Positions 1 through 12,000 of a stretch of 64,000 nucleotides of DNA are shown in pieces (position 1 is the first letter of the stretch; each line of letters opens with the position of its first letter). The DNA comes from Sarcocystis neurona. Lineage: Eukaryota > Apicomplexa > Conoidasida > Eucoccidiorida > Sarcocystidae. Location: positions 3,455,434 to 3,519,433 of the forward strand of contig KL647291.1 of NCBI GenBank assembly GCA_000727475.1, read 5' to 3'. The notes under the pieces are model-generated. The model saw only the letters and a list, made by a program, of their open reading frames with translations, was not told the origin of the DNA and did not search any database. Both the position numbers and the translations under genes were made by a program.

Positions 1-3000
1 TCATCGAGCTGCTACGGCAGCTGCCTCTTTGGAGCACTCATTACTCCTTACTTGTGTGGCTGTCGTTGCTTGTCCTCGCGCCTTTCGACCTTGAGAGTCT
101 CGACAGCTCCGTCTCGTCTGACGCGTACACACAGGGGCACCAGAAAACAGCAGCAGGAACGCTGCCGCCGCAGGACGAGCGAACGCTTGTGCAGGCTGCA
201 GAGGGGCAGCCGGCTGCCCCGTCGCGGCACGAAATCGGCGAGACGGACAACAACAGCGAACCAACACGGAGGAACGGACAAAAGTTCTGCTCCCTGAGAC
301 ATCAGCTGCCTCTGGGGTCACGCACAATCGTGTTGGTGGAGGGATATCTGCGAAACACTAGCAGCAAGGCGAGTGATGCAGCAGCATTTGTTGTAGCTCG
401 TTTCTTTAGCAGGCCCGACGTATGTACGAAGGCTGCTGGAACGTTCTCTGCCTTTCTGCAGTTCTGCCAGGACGTCCTCAACGGCGACAACACTTGCACT
501 GTAGTGAATAAAAGAACTCTCTCGGAGGCAGCGCCTTCTTCCTGCTGCCAGGTCCTTCCACTCCTGCGGAGTGCTAGTGACTCTGTTCCTTTATTTGCCA
601 AAGCGAACGGTGAGTTGCACAAGAAAGTGACGCGTCGTCCACAGGCGGTCGCACCGTTATTGCTCGCTCATCAGGGCAGCGAAACAGGTAGAATCAACGT
701 CGTATTCGCCGCGAAAGTTACTGGTACACGCGATACTACCGCAGTGTTGATCGGCAAATTCTGCTCGCCCACGCCGTTTGTAAACAGTTAAAAATTTCTC
801 TCTCTCTCTCTTTCTCCGTCTCTGTCTCTACGTGTCTGTCTTCATATAAAGCTATGCTTCAAGGGCAGCTACACACACAGAGAGACCGTCGGCAGGGCTT
901 CTGACGAGCGCTTTTCGATAAATGCAGATAGAAGGGACGGCGTGAGAAACATGCTTCCGCATTGATTCCGGCTGAAGTTTGCCGTTCTTCCTGCGTTCTA
1001 TGTTCCCCACTCTGTTAGCTGGCTCTAGGAAAGTGTCTTTTGCTGGCAGAGGATGGACTTCTTCAGGAATTTCTTTGCCGTGGAGAAGGGCTGTAGGATA
1101 CAGCGGAGCAGCTGCAACCCACGGGAGCGGTGCCAGCAGTGAAGCGGGTGGCTTGGCAGCACTGCAGGGCTGACTTGCGCTACTCACATACTCGTGACAG
1201 AGACGAGGGGTATGCCCCGGCTTCTCTTTTACACATCACGCAGCTTCTTTTGCGCATCTCTTCCTTGTAGAAACGCTCTTCCCAGTCATAGAGCAGGCTA
1301 CGAGGCAGCCGCTCGGCTAGGCTGCCGGCTTTTACCATCTCCACACTTAATAGTTACATTTGAACACCTGTGTACGTCATCCGTACACGTATATACACAT
1401 ATATAAATTTATATACGTATACAGGTATACGTGTAGTATACGCGTTTTACGTCGCGCAGGCCGTTACGACGTCCTGCTCACCGCAGGCAGCAGCACTGTA
1501 TGAGTGCCCTTTGAATGCTTCTCAAAGACCCTCGATCGCCACGGTCGCACACGTAAGACCCACGTGTCGTAACGGTATTAGTACGCGAGAAGTTATGCCA
1601 GCGGGAAAAGACGTATTAGAATGAAAAGCTACTGTGTACACTCCCCTTGTTGATAAACGTTGCAGAGCAAAATTTTTTTAAGCCGCGTGGCACTGATGCC
1701 AGCTAGAAACTGCTTTCCACAATATCGGGATGATAAAAAAGAGACGACTTTACGTGTGCTAGTCCACACGCTCCTCCAAGCATGTGACTGCTGCACGCTT
1801 GTGAATGGTATCACGCGATTTCGTGTGTTTCAGCTCTTCGGGCGTTACACGAAATTCTCAAGAGCATCTCCCGGGCGTCGGCTCTTCCAGAGCTTCCTCG
1901 CTTGTTGCGTCTGGTGGGTATTGGCGGAGCGGCGTCTTCACACGCAGCCGCAGGAGCTACTGCACAGAGGACGGCTGCTTCGTTGCCTCAATCTGTGCAG
2001 CAAGGGACAAGCGGCGAAGAAGAGGAGAACTCGGGGACAGAGGTGGCTCTGTCGGAGGCCGCCGCCAAGTCTGCTTTGTTCCGCAAACTCCGCTGCAGCT
2101 GCGCGGCCCGCATCTGCATGCTGCTGCTGCCTCCTGTGGGAAGCGAAGCGTATCGCTGGAGGTACACTCGGCACGCCCGAAACCTAGAGGCCTACTTGAA
2201 GCAGTCGCAGCAGCAGCTGCAGGCGCAGGCTTTGCAGCAGCAGCAGCACAACATTCCAGAGAGCCCGAGTTTGGAGAGAGAATGCGCAGCAAACAGGGCC
2301 AGCGACGCAATCCCACGCCGTGACATCCAAGAGGCCGTGCAAGAAGATGATGTGCCTGACGCCGTGGAAGAGGTGGTGGGCCTCTTGCTGGACTCCCTGG
2401 CGGATCGGGATACGATTGTGCGTTGGGCGGCGGCGAAAGCTATCGGACGGGTAGTCCTGCAACTCCCGCGCTCTTTCGCGACGCAGGTGTGTGAGGGAAT
2501 GGCGCGACCTGGACAAAGCGCTGCAGCGCTGCAGTCGCGTGTGGGTGATGCAGCAGCAGGTGCCGCTCGCGGGTCGCTTTTCTTCCGTGAGAATTCAGTG
2601 AAGTCACTACACACCATGGACTACGTGTTTATAGAGACAGCACACAGGGGGACACCTGCAGGTGCCTTGCTTGCACGTGCGGGTTGTTTTCCTGCGCACC
2701 TATACACGCACATGCTCGTGTACTCTGCGCGCGGTCTCGAACCTCGGCGGAGGTCTGACGGCTTTGGAAAGACCGGTTCAAAATCTGCTCTTCCCGCGTG
2801 TCCCCTCCCTGTAAAAATGCATTTTCGCCTTTCTCTTGTAAGCGCGTGATTGCCTGTGCGTTATCCCCTGCGACACCACGTTGCACTCCTCTTTCAACAA
2901 AAAATAGTTGACGTAGTGGTGCTGCGGTCTTTGTCGAGCGTGACGTGTAGTATCGACCTGGTTTTCTCTAGCAGGCAGCTACGTTGGTGGTGGTTTCTCG

Positions 3001-6000
3001 ACGAAACTGATGGTGCCGCCAGGCCAAGACTTAAGGCACTGCGAACCGGACGGGCGCTGGCAGTCAGACGCTGCGCGCCGTGAGACAGTGCCGACAGCTG
3101 CGGTGCTCCTCTTGGTGTATCTTTATGTGAGATTTAAGTAAGACGCATCAGCGATTGTCGCGCGCGAATGTTGCTGTCTGTGTGGACAGTGAAAGAAGCG
3201 TCCACTGAATCCTATGGCCGACAGAGTCTCGTCTTTTAAAGGGGGAGCCGCTCCGTCTCTCGTTTGGCCAACGATGTGGTTAAACGCACACCGTTGGTCT
3301 CGAGGACGTAATCGTGTTAAGAGTTTTCTTGCTTGTGCCGTTCCTGTGTAGGTCGTCGCTTCGATATTAGACCGGATGGAAGACGCCATGACTTGCCAAA
3401 CCGCTGACGAAGAGCGGTTGTGGCACGGCAGCTGCTTGGCGCTGGGGGAGCTGCTGCGACGGGGCCTCGTGGACCCTGCAGAACATCTGGCTGCATGCAC
3501 CAGTCGGCTCTGCTGCGCGTTAGCTCTTGACAAGTCCGGCGGCGGGGGCCGCGCTTCTCAGAACAGCAGCCACTCGGCTGCTGCAGCAGCTGCTGAACAA
3601 CTGCGCGACGCTGCATGCTTTGCCGTGTGGAGTTTGGCTCGAGCGTACCACCACACCGAGGCACTGCAGCAGCAAGTCAAACCGCTCTCCGAAGCTTTGC
3701 TTCTCGTTGCGCTCTTCGATCGGGAAGTCAACTGCAGGTGACGCAGGACGTACCACAGAAAAGTCTCAGTGGCAACTAAAAGAGATGTGGTGCTGCCCGT
3801 GCAGAAGAGAGTGTCGCATTGCGGCGCGCAGCGTTGCCCACTTTTTGAGAAAGCTTTAGTGACGATGCTTCTCACTTCACGTTTACTGGCCACTACTGAG
3901 CAACGGAGCACTGCTGGTACGCAGCGGCCTGTACAGTGCTGCATCCGCCACCCCTACTACTGTGAGAGGAAAGAAAGTGGAAAATTCGACCTTGTGTGTA
4001 GATAGTGAGGCGCGAAGTATCATTCTTTTTGCACAAGGATGAACGCTGATGTTTTTCGACCTTGTATGTAGATAGTGAGGCGCGAAGCATCATTCTTTCT
4101 GTACACGGATGAACGCTGATGTTTTTCTGTTCTCGCAGTGCCCCGTCTCGCTCTTGTCTGTCCCAAGCACCGTGTGAATACGGTGCATCGGCGACAGCCG
4201 ATGCAGGGTGTGCGAGGAAATCTGCCAGAGTGTAATAACGTTGCTTCTCGTTGTCTGTCCGTCGTACGTTCTATTCCAGGCTCAGCGCCTGTACGCTAGC
4301 ATGGTGTCGCAATCTCGTCTGGCAGCAGGATCTTTGGTTTCGCAAGGGGAAGTGGTGTTTTCCGCTTCGTAGACGTGTTATTCGGGAACTGCGCATACCC
4401 AGGACGTAGAGTGCTTGCACGACTGTAGACATTCCTTTGACCACATAAAATCTTTTTTCCAGCTACCGTGCACGCCTTCTTGAATACTAACGGGAGCGTT
4501 TCCTTTCCCGCGAACTTCTCCATCCCCCTAGCTGCGATACGCCTGCAGGTCCGCTGGGCACTAAAGACATCGCGTGTCTTTGCGTGCTCCTGTTTTCTTG
4601 CGTGGCGAGCGCACAGGCGAGCAGCCGCTGCAGCCTTTCAGGAACTGGAGGGACGTCAGAGCGGAATCCTTCACGGGCTTCAAATCGTCACGACCGCAGA
4701 TTTCTTCGCACTGGCTACCAGGCGTTCTGCCTACCTGAAAGTGGCACCCCAAGTAGCTCTCCTTGACAGCTCCTACTGTGACCTCCTGTTAAAGACGTTG
4801 GTGCACTTGCTGCTGCAGCAGAGCGACGAAGAGATGCGGACGCTCGCCGCAGCGGGCATCAAACGCATTGCAAGACTCAAAGAGAGGGCTGCTGTCGAGG
4901 TAGGTGGATATGAGCAGCAGACGCAGACCAGCAGCAGAAGAAAGGGGCGACTGCGAAGCTGTGTGGTGGCCATCTCAGCGACTTTCTCTCAATACTGTGA
5001 ATACAAATTTGTGTACAACTGCATGTGTACCTGTATCTACGAGAACACCTCCTCGCCAGACGTGTCCTCAGACACGTGTGTGCATATGTCTGTGTGTGCG
5101 TGTAGGTGTATGTGTGTTCCGTCACCTGTGCGTGTAAAAACACAAGTATTATCAGCACGGCACATCGGGATGCGTGAGGGGATAGGATTCATAGACAGGC
5201 AGGAGGGGCACACGGACAAGAGGTACGCACGTGTTTGCGTGTGTGCACTGTATCGTCGTATAGGTTGTCTCAGGCGGTGTGGGTCTTCCACAGGGGAGCC
5301 GGCACAATGCGTTCCTCAGTCCAGCTGGAGCTCAGTATGTGGAACAGCACTGCAGAGACAGAGAGAGAGAGGCATTGTGTGCACCCCTCCGCATGAAGAG
5401 CTGGTGACGTACGTTGCAGAGCGCGCGGTAGGTGGAGCGAGTGTGCGGCTCTGGCGTCTAGTCGGTGTTCACGAATGCAAACTACTGGCCGGGCCAACCC
5501 GTCTTGCCCAGCACTAAAGCACATACCTGGCTCTGTGCCAAGAACTGATGTCCTGTCCAAGTGCCCTTGCGTATAAACATTTACGTGTGCCATTCATATA
5601 TATGCGTACGCGTTTGTACGCGTATAATTTATCTGTGTATATATATATATAAATATGTGTGTATGTATACGCAGACGTATATGTGTGTATCTGTATACCG
5701 ATATATGTATATCTGTATATATGGACTTGCATATGTGTACCCGTGCCGCATGAAAAGGGATGTGTTAGATAGCTTTAGGGATGTCTAAGATGTCGACCTG
5801 TGACGCCGTGGGGTGCAGCGGGTGACAGGCAAAGAACGTTGGACTTTTTTCCTACCGTGTGCTAATGCGTTGAAATACTGCAGCATTTTATAGAAATGCT
5901 GCTCAAGAAAGCAGCTGCAGAGAACGAGAGCCTTATAACGCGTCACGGTGCACTGCTGGGCTTGACGGCTTTTATCGAAGCTCTCGGAAGCGTTAGGGGA

Positions 6001-9000
6001 GAAGACGGAGAGAGAACTGCAGCAGCCAGAGTCACAGCGTCGACAAGAGATGATATAGTCATTTCTGGCAATCCAGCCGCAAGGAGGCAGACGCCGGCAT
6101 CAGCTTCAACTAGAGAGTCGAGTACAGCAGCAGCTCCCCGTGACCACCACGACGCACAAGGCGGGCCTACGAGCGGCTCTACGCTGGGACCTTCTGCGGA
6201 GAAGACAGCGACATGCTCTGCTGCCAGCGCGGGCGGCAGCGCGGGGGCGCCTGTCGCCGGAGCAGCAGCCGGCCAGGTCGGTTGTTTGCTGGGAGACAAG
6301 CTGCAGACATCTCTTCGACAGCTGGTGGTCCACATAGAAAAGCAGCGGTTGTATCGAGGAAAAGGAGGCGACGTGATTCGCAGCGGCGTCTGCGTTTTCA
6401 TCAAGGCCCTCGGTAAGTGGACGGCGGTGGTGCGTCATCCCTTTTCTTCGACGCTGAGCAGCTTCGTGCGCCGCTACCGTCGCGGCGTTGTCGTTTTTGA
6501 AGTGCTTGTGACTATACTCCTGTTGGACCCCCCTGCTTACGCATGCGGGAACGTCCTCTCAAACTGCCCCACTATGCGGGACGCGGAACTCTCAGAGGCG
6601 TTTCATTCCTCGCCTTCGATTCCTGCGTCTCCCTCGGTGAAAAAGAGACAAACTACAAGCCGAAAGTCTTTTTGCGTCTCTTGTCACCAGTGGCTTGTTT
6701 GTTTGCACGCAAAATCCCCTCTTGTTTGTTGTGTGCGTCGTGTCCTTTCCGTCAAGAGAGAAAGACGTCTTTGATCACTTTGCGTCGCTTCCTCATATAT
6801 TTACTCGCTGACTGGACGCCTGCCTCAGAGGGGAGAAACCCTGCTTCCTCCTTGTACTGGAGGTGTGCTTGAACCGCGTCCTCGCGCTCATGCAGCGCGC
6901 GTCTGACGGCGCCTGCCGTTTCGGTGCAAATTTTGCTTTCTCACAACGCGACGCTTCGGCGACCCGCGGCACGTGTTCTCTCTCTATCTGTTGTAACGCC
7001 AGAGGCCACCCTATTTGCTGCTGTACTTGTCGAGCTCTCTAGTAGCTTCGTATTCCTGCGATGTGGTCTGATCTCGCAGCGCGTGGAGTATTTCCAGATG
7101 CTGTGTAGCAACACCGGGTGACCTCTGGTGGCACAACGAATGCGTGGAATGATCTATTTCTCCGTCGCCTGCGAGGTCAGCGTCGGTCTTCTCGTGTTAC
7201 TAAGAATTTTCCGTTGATAAAAAATCACCCTCTCGAGAATGGATATGTGGAGACGTGCTGTGGTCCACGTGTCTGCGCTTGCGTACGCATGAAGAGATGT
7301 AACAACTCTCTTATGCCTCTTGTTCACACACAGACACACCCACACACGTGCTGCGACGACGTGTCTAGGTGTCCGTATATCAAATAGCGTCACTCAGAGA
7401 GCTATCATAATGCAGAAGGACAAGTACAGAGATACACACTTAGGTTCATCTTGGTGAAGGATTACCCCGCGTGTGTAGTGTGTGTCCGCACAAAGGCTTG
7501 TGACAGAAATACAAGTACAGAGATACATTCGTACATACATCTTTGTGTAGGATTACACGCGTGTCTAGGGTATGTAGACACAAAGGCTTGACTGATGGCT
7601 TGCTGCTGATTTCCCACGTCTCTTCTTCGCAGCGACTTCAAGCTGCATTGCGTTCAAGCCTGCCACAGCACGGCGCTACATTGCGACGCTCTTGGAAGGG
7701 TTGCGTCACTTTAGCGACGACGTGCAGCTTGCAGCAGCAGAGGCACTGCGGGCCCTGCTGCGCACGCGAATGGCAGCGGAGCAGGTGCTACAGGAGGTCG
7801 TGCCGCAGCTGTTGCAGCATTTGCAGAATCCGTCCGAGCACGTCGCTGCCCGCAGAGGATATGCCCTCGCTCTCGCCACCCTGCCGGCAGAAGTGTACCG
7901 TCGTGCATGCAGCAGTCCTCCACGACAGCAGCAGGGGATTGATTCACGCGAGCGCCCAGATTTGCTCACCGTTCTCGAAACAGAAGCAGTCTCTTTCGCT
8001 CCCCTCGGCTGCCCTTCACTGGGGGACGCACAGACGCGACGCAACGCCCTGATAGCCCTCGCGTTTGCTCTGCGGGCTCTGGTAACGTTACCGCCGCCAA
8101 ACGTATCTGCAGCGGTAGCAGGTGGAAGAACAGCAGCAGAAGAGAACTCAGCAGGGGGAGAAAACAACGTATCGTTGCGAGGAGGAATATGTGCAGCGGC
8201 GGCGACGCCAGCGGCGACGACTGGAGCACCAGAAGGCGCACAGAGCAGAACGGTAGCGGAGGGGTCTCCAGCCGCGGGAGGAGCTGCTAATACAGGCGCG
8301 ACTCCGGGACGCCTCGACACGCGAACGTCAACTGCAGGAGCGCAAGAAGATGGCTCTGCAGCAACAGCACCGGCGGCTCCGTCCACCGGAACAACAACAG
8401 TCCTCTCTTGTGGCGGGGCACTAAACGGGTCAGCTTCAGGTAAAGATAGAGCCGAAGCAGCACAGCCACTGCAGCCCTATCAAGGGAAGGGTACGGCAGA
8501 GGTGTGCGGGGTGACTGAAAAACGCAGCAGGGAGCTTTTCGACGCGTCCACGCTAGAGAGACTGTGTAATACCTTAGAAACATGTAGCGTGGACTACCAG
8601 ATAGACAGAAGGGGAGATGTTGGATCGTGGGTGAGGGAAGTGGCTGCGGAGGTGGTAACGTTTCTGCTGGAAAACCTGCAAACCGCCTGCACACTACCCT
8701 GCAGCTTAGTTTGCGCGGGCGACGCAAGCCCAGAGCGCGAACCGCAGGGTGAGCAGCAGGTGACGCCGACGAACAGCAGACACCCCCCCGGAAGTGATGG
8801 CGAACCCACCCGCGACGCCGGACAGAGCTGCGCAAGGACTCGACTGCTAAGCATTTTGATTCGCATGTCTCTGGAAAACCTCGACAGAACCCGAAGCAGA
8901 GCGGTTTTTCTTCTCTACCATCTCTTGGCCCCTCTGCCAACTTCCGTCGTCCGCGATGGCAGCTTGCCACCGACGCCTTTTAAGGTACTGCGTCGCCGTT

Positions 9001-12000
9001 CCTCCTTTGTGGTGCCCGGAGAGTGCGTACTTCCCTGTGGTTTCCGGCCCGTGCGCACGAGCAGAAAAGCAACGTCAGAGACGGCACTTGCGCCTGTGGT
9101 GGCGTCAGGATGTGCTGCTCGGCCTACTCTCCGTGCTGCACTCCCACAGCAGCTCCACTCGTACACCTCGATTGTCCAGCGGCGGTCTCCACGCCTGGCG
9201 TGTAAGGTGTGAGTGTGACTCGGAGCGAACTCCGATAGTTGTCCTGTTGCTGCCGTGCATAGGTGGTGATGCCTGTTGCTGCCGTGCATAGGTGGTGATG
9301 CAGGTGTAGCCGTTCGGCCCCGCGGCGGCGCTGCAAATGCGGTGCTCTGCTGCTGGTGCGGCGTGCACGTGCCAACGTAAGACAGTTCAGCCTGCAGCCT
9401 GCTACGCTCTGCTCTTTGCTGACGGTGCTTCTACGGCGCCTGCTTCTTCTGCTGTACACACGTGCGAAGCTCGAATGATCAAGCGATGCGCCGGGGAAGC
9501 CGGTGTTCCTTCTCGCACCTGCGTTGTTCGATATTTTAGACGTGAATCTTCGCGTCCGCTGCTGCTGGATGCCTTCTGGAATGCATGTTGGCGCTCTCGG
9601 CTGTAGCGACACCTGAAATCACCACATTTGCAATATCGCATTAACGCCCATAAGGCCACCAGCGAGGTGTCGGACTGCAGCCGGCGTCATCCATTACTTG
9701 CTTACGTTTGTCCCGTGACTACTCCGGACGCCTCCTTTCTGGGACTTCAATTTCAACTACTTCTCACGTGCGATTCTCTCTTTCTCCTTCTTTGTGAACA
9801 CATACACGCTGCAAAAGCATGAAGTGTGTGCTGCTGCTGTCTCACGCTGTTGGGGAGAAAAACGTGGCTGCTCGCTGCGCGAGTGGGCACAACCTCCACC
9901 TGCAGACCCCAGACATGTACGTTGGACGCAATATTAAAGACCTATAAGGGGTGTTGTGTACACATTGTGTATATATATATATATGTGTAGAACACTGAAA
10001 CTTTACACTCGAATATATATATGTATGTGTGCTGCACTTGCAGACATCACACAGTCACCCCTCTGTACATGTTATGTGTATGTATATATATATATACACG
10101 CACGCACACTTGTATGCATCGGACGTATATATATGTTTATAGTGTTGGTAGACACAGACCATACAGTTCCCGTTGTTCTTTTATGGACAGAGTAAGTAAG
10201 TCTGATTGTTTTCAGCGTGTTGTCGACACACTCGTCTCCGACCGCTGACACAGACGACCCTCGCAGGTCCCGGTATTCGACTACGCTCGCAAAGTGCTGA
10301 AGCGCTTGTTATTCGACCGTCACCGTCAGTTGTGAAGGTCCGGCAGTACTCTGTGGACTTGTGCAGGTTGAGTGGATATGGAATCGGGTCTTCTACGACT
10401 TCTCTTACGAGGCTGTGTCAGCGAGTTTAACGCCGCGGCCAGATTTACTGCAGGCGGGTCCGTCACCTTGCTTTCTCCTGCGCACCGAGGGCCGAACAGC
10501 ACCACGGGAAGCAGCGACCGCAGCGACGAAGAAAGCGCCAGTCCCAGCAGGCTCAATGGCTGCCATGTCAGCTCCGGCAGCGACTCTGACGGGCTGTGCG
10601 TTGCTGGTAACCGTGTTGCAGCATGCACTTTTGCCTCTCGCCGAAAAGCAGGCGAATGCCCTTGAGTCAGTGAAACCGCGTGTACCTTTCCACAACTTGA
10701 ATCTCTCAGAATTCGCCGAAAATTCTTGTAATGCTGTCGCTGCGGCTGCTGGCTCTATGCGAAGGACCGAGGAGCCGGTTAGTGCCACTGCGACCGTGCA
10801 AGCAAATGATAATTTGCGGCGTGCAGTCCCTGCCACGCCAGCGCGACGGAATGGCACTGTTGCTGGTGCAGCTGTGGATGCGATGTGGCGGGTCTGTGAC
10901 ACTAATACTGAGAGGAGTTTTTTGGTGCAGAGCGGAAGTCAGGAAAATCGGTCTGTTGCTGCAGTCCCGTTGTGTGGGAGAGATGCAGATGAAGCAGGAA
11001 CTGCGGCTGCTGCGAATCGCATCGACAAACACCCCTCGCAGCAGGTGAGTGCTGCAGAGAGAGGTGGTACCGGTGTAGTAGAAAAGCGTGGAAGTTGCGA
11101 GGGCAACGCGAAAGGGCCGCCGGACATTGAAGAAGACGAGGTCGTAGACCAGCTGTACTCCTGCCCTGCTGATGAGGGATCTTTTGACTTTTTGCTGGAG
11201 GCGTCCGTGGGCGATGGTGGCCGCGCGTCGTTGCACAAAACGAGGAAGGCTGGGGTGTTACTCCGTCTGCCGCTGTTCACGGATTCGGCCATGACGTATC
11301 CCCCGCTGCTGCAGTCGCTGTTGATGCCCCCTCCCTTTTGTCAGGCAGCAGCGCAAGGTCTCTGTCTGGGCGTAGGAGCCTATGGAGGACGCAGCAGTGA
11401 AAGAGCAGCGCAGGCTTTACTGGCGTTTCTCACAGAGTTGCGCCAAGCAGTAGGCACTGGTACTGGAGGCGGCGCCAATCGCGACGGAGAAGAGGTAGGT
11501 AGGTGCGTACGCCGGCGTACAGGGACGGAAAGTGCCAACTGCAGGTTGCTTGCATTGTTGTTTGTTGCTTCATGATGATTCTGAAGTAGACACGGCAAAG
11601 CAGGACGGACGGCGCCAGAACGGTTGCCTGCTGGTGCAGGGCCACACGTGCAGCTAACAAACATTGTGACGTGTGTGTCGGGATTTCAGCGCGCGGAGGT
11701 GCATCAACAGGGGGAGAGAAACAAGCAGCAGACGCGCTTTCTCGTTGCAGGACCGTTCTCTGCTACGAGACACATGACTGAGCAACAAGCAGCGAACGAT
11801 CTCTTGCGCGACGGGGGGGGAATAAGACCTCCGTGGGAGGAGAAAACAACCGCACACAAAGTCGCTGCACTGGTCGTGGACGTACTGGAAGACAGCGGAT
11901 GCGTGCGGGCAGAGAAGGCTCGCAAAGGCGAAACACGAACTCATTGGCACAACGAAAAGACATGCCTCGCCGCCCTCAGGACTACAACGCTAATCTCCAA

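Noticed and set aside
1370..1450. Alternating TATACACATATA sequence as a possible promoter or origin.
   Set aside because: It lies in a TBCD intron and is the same kind of microsatellite seen throughout the window.
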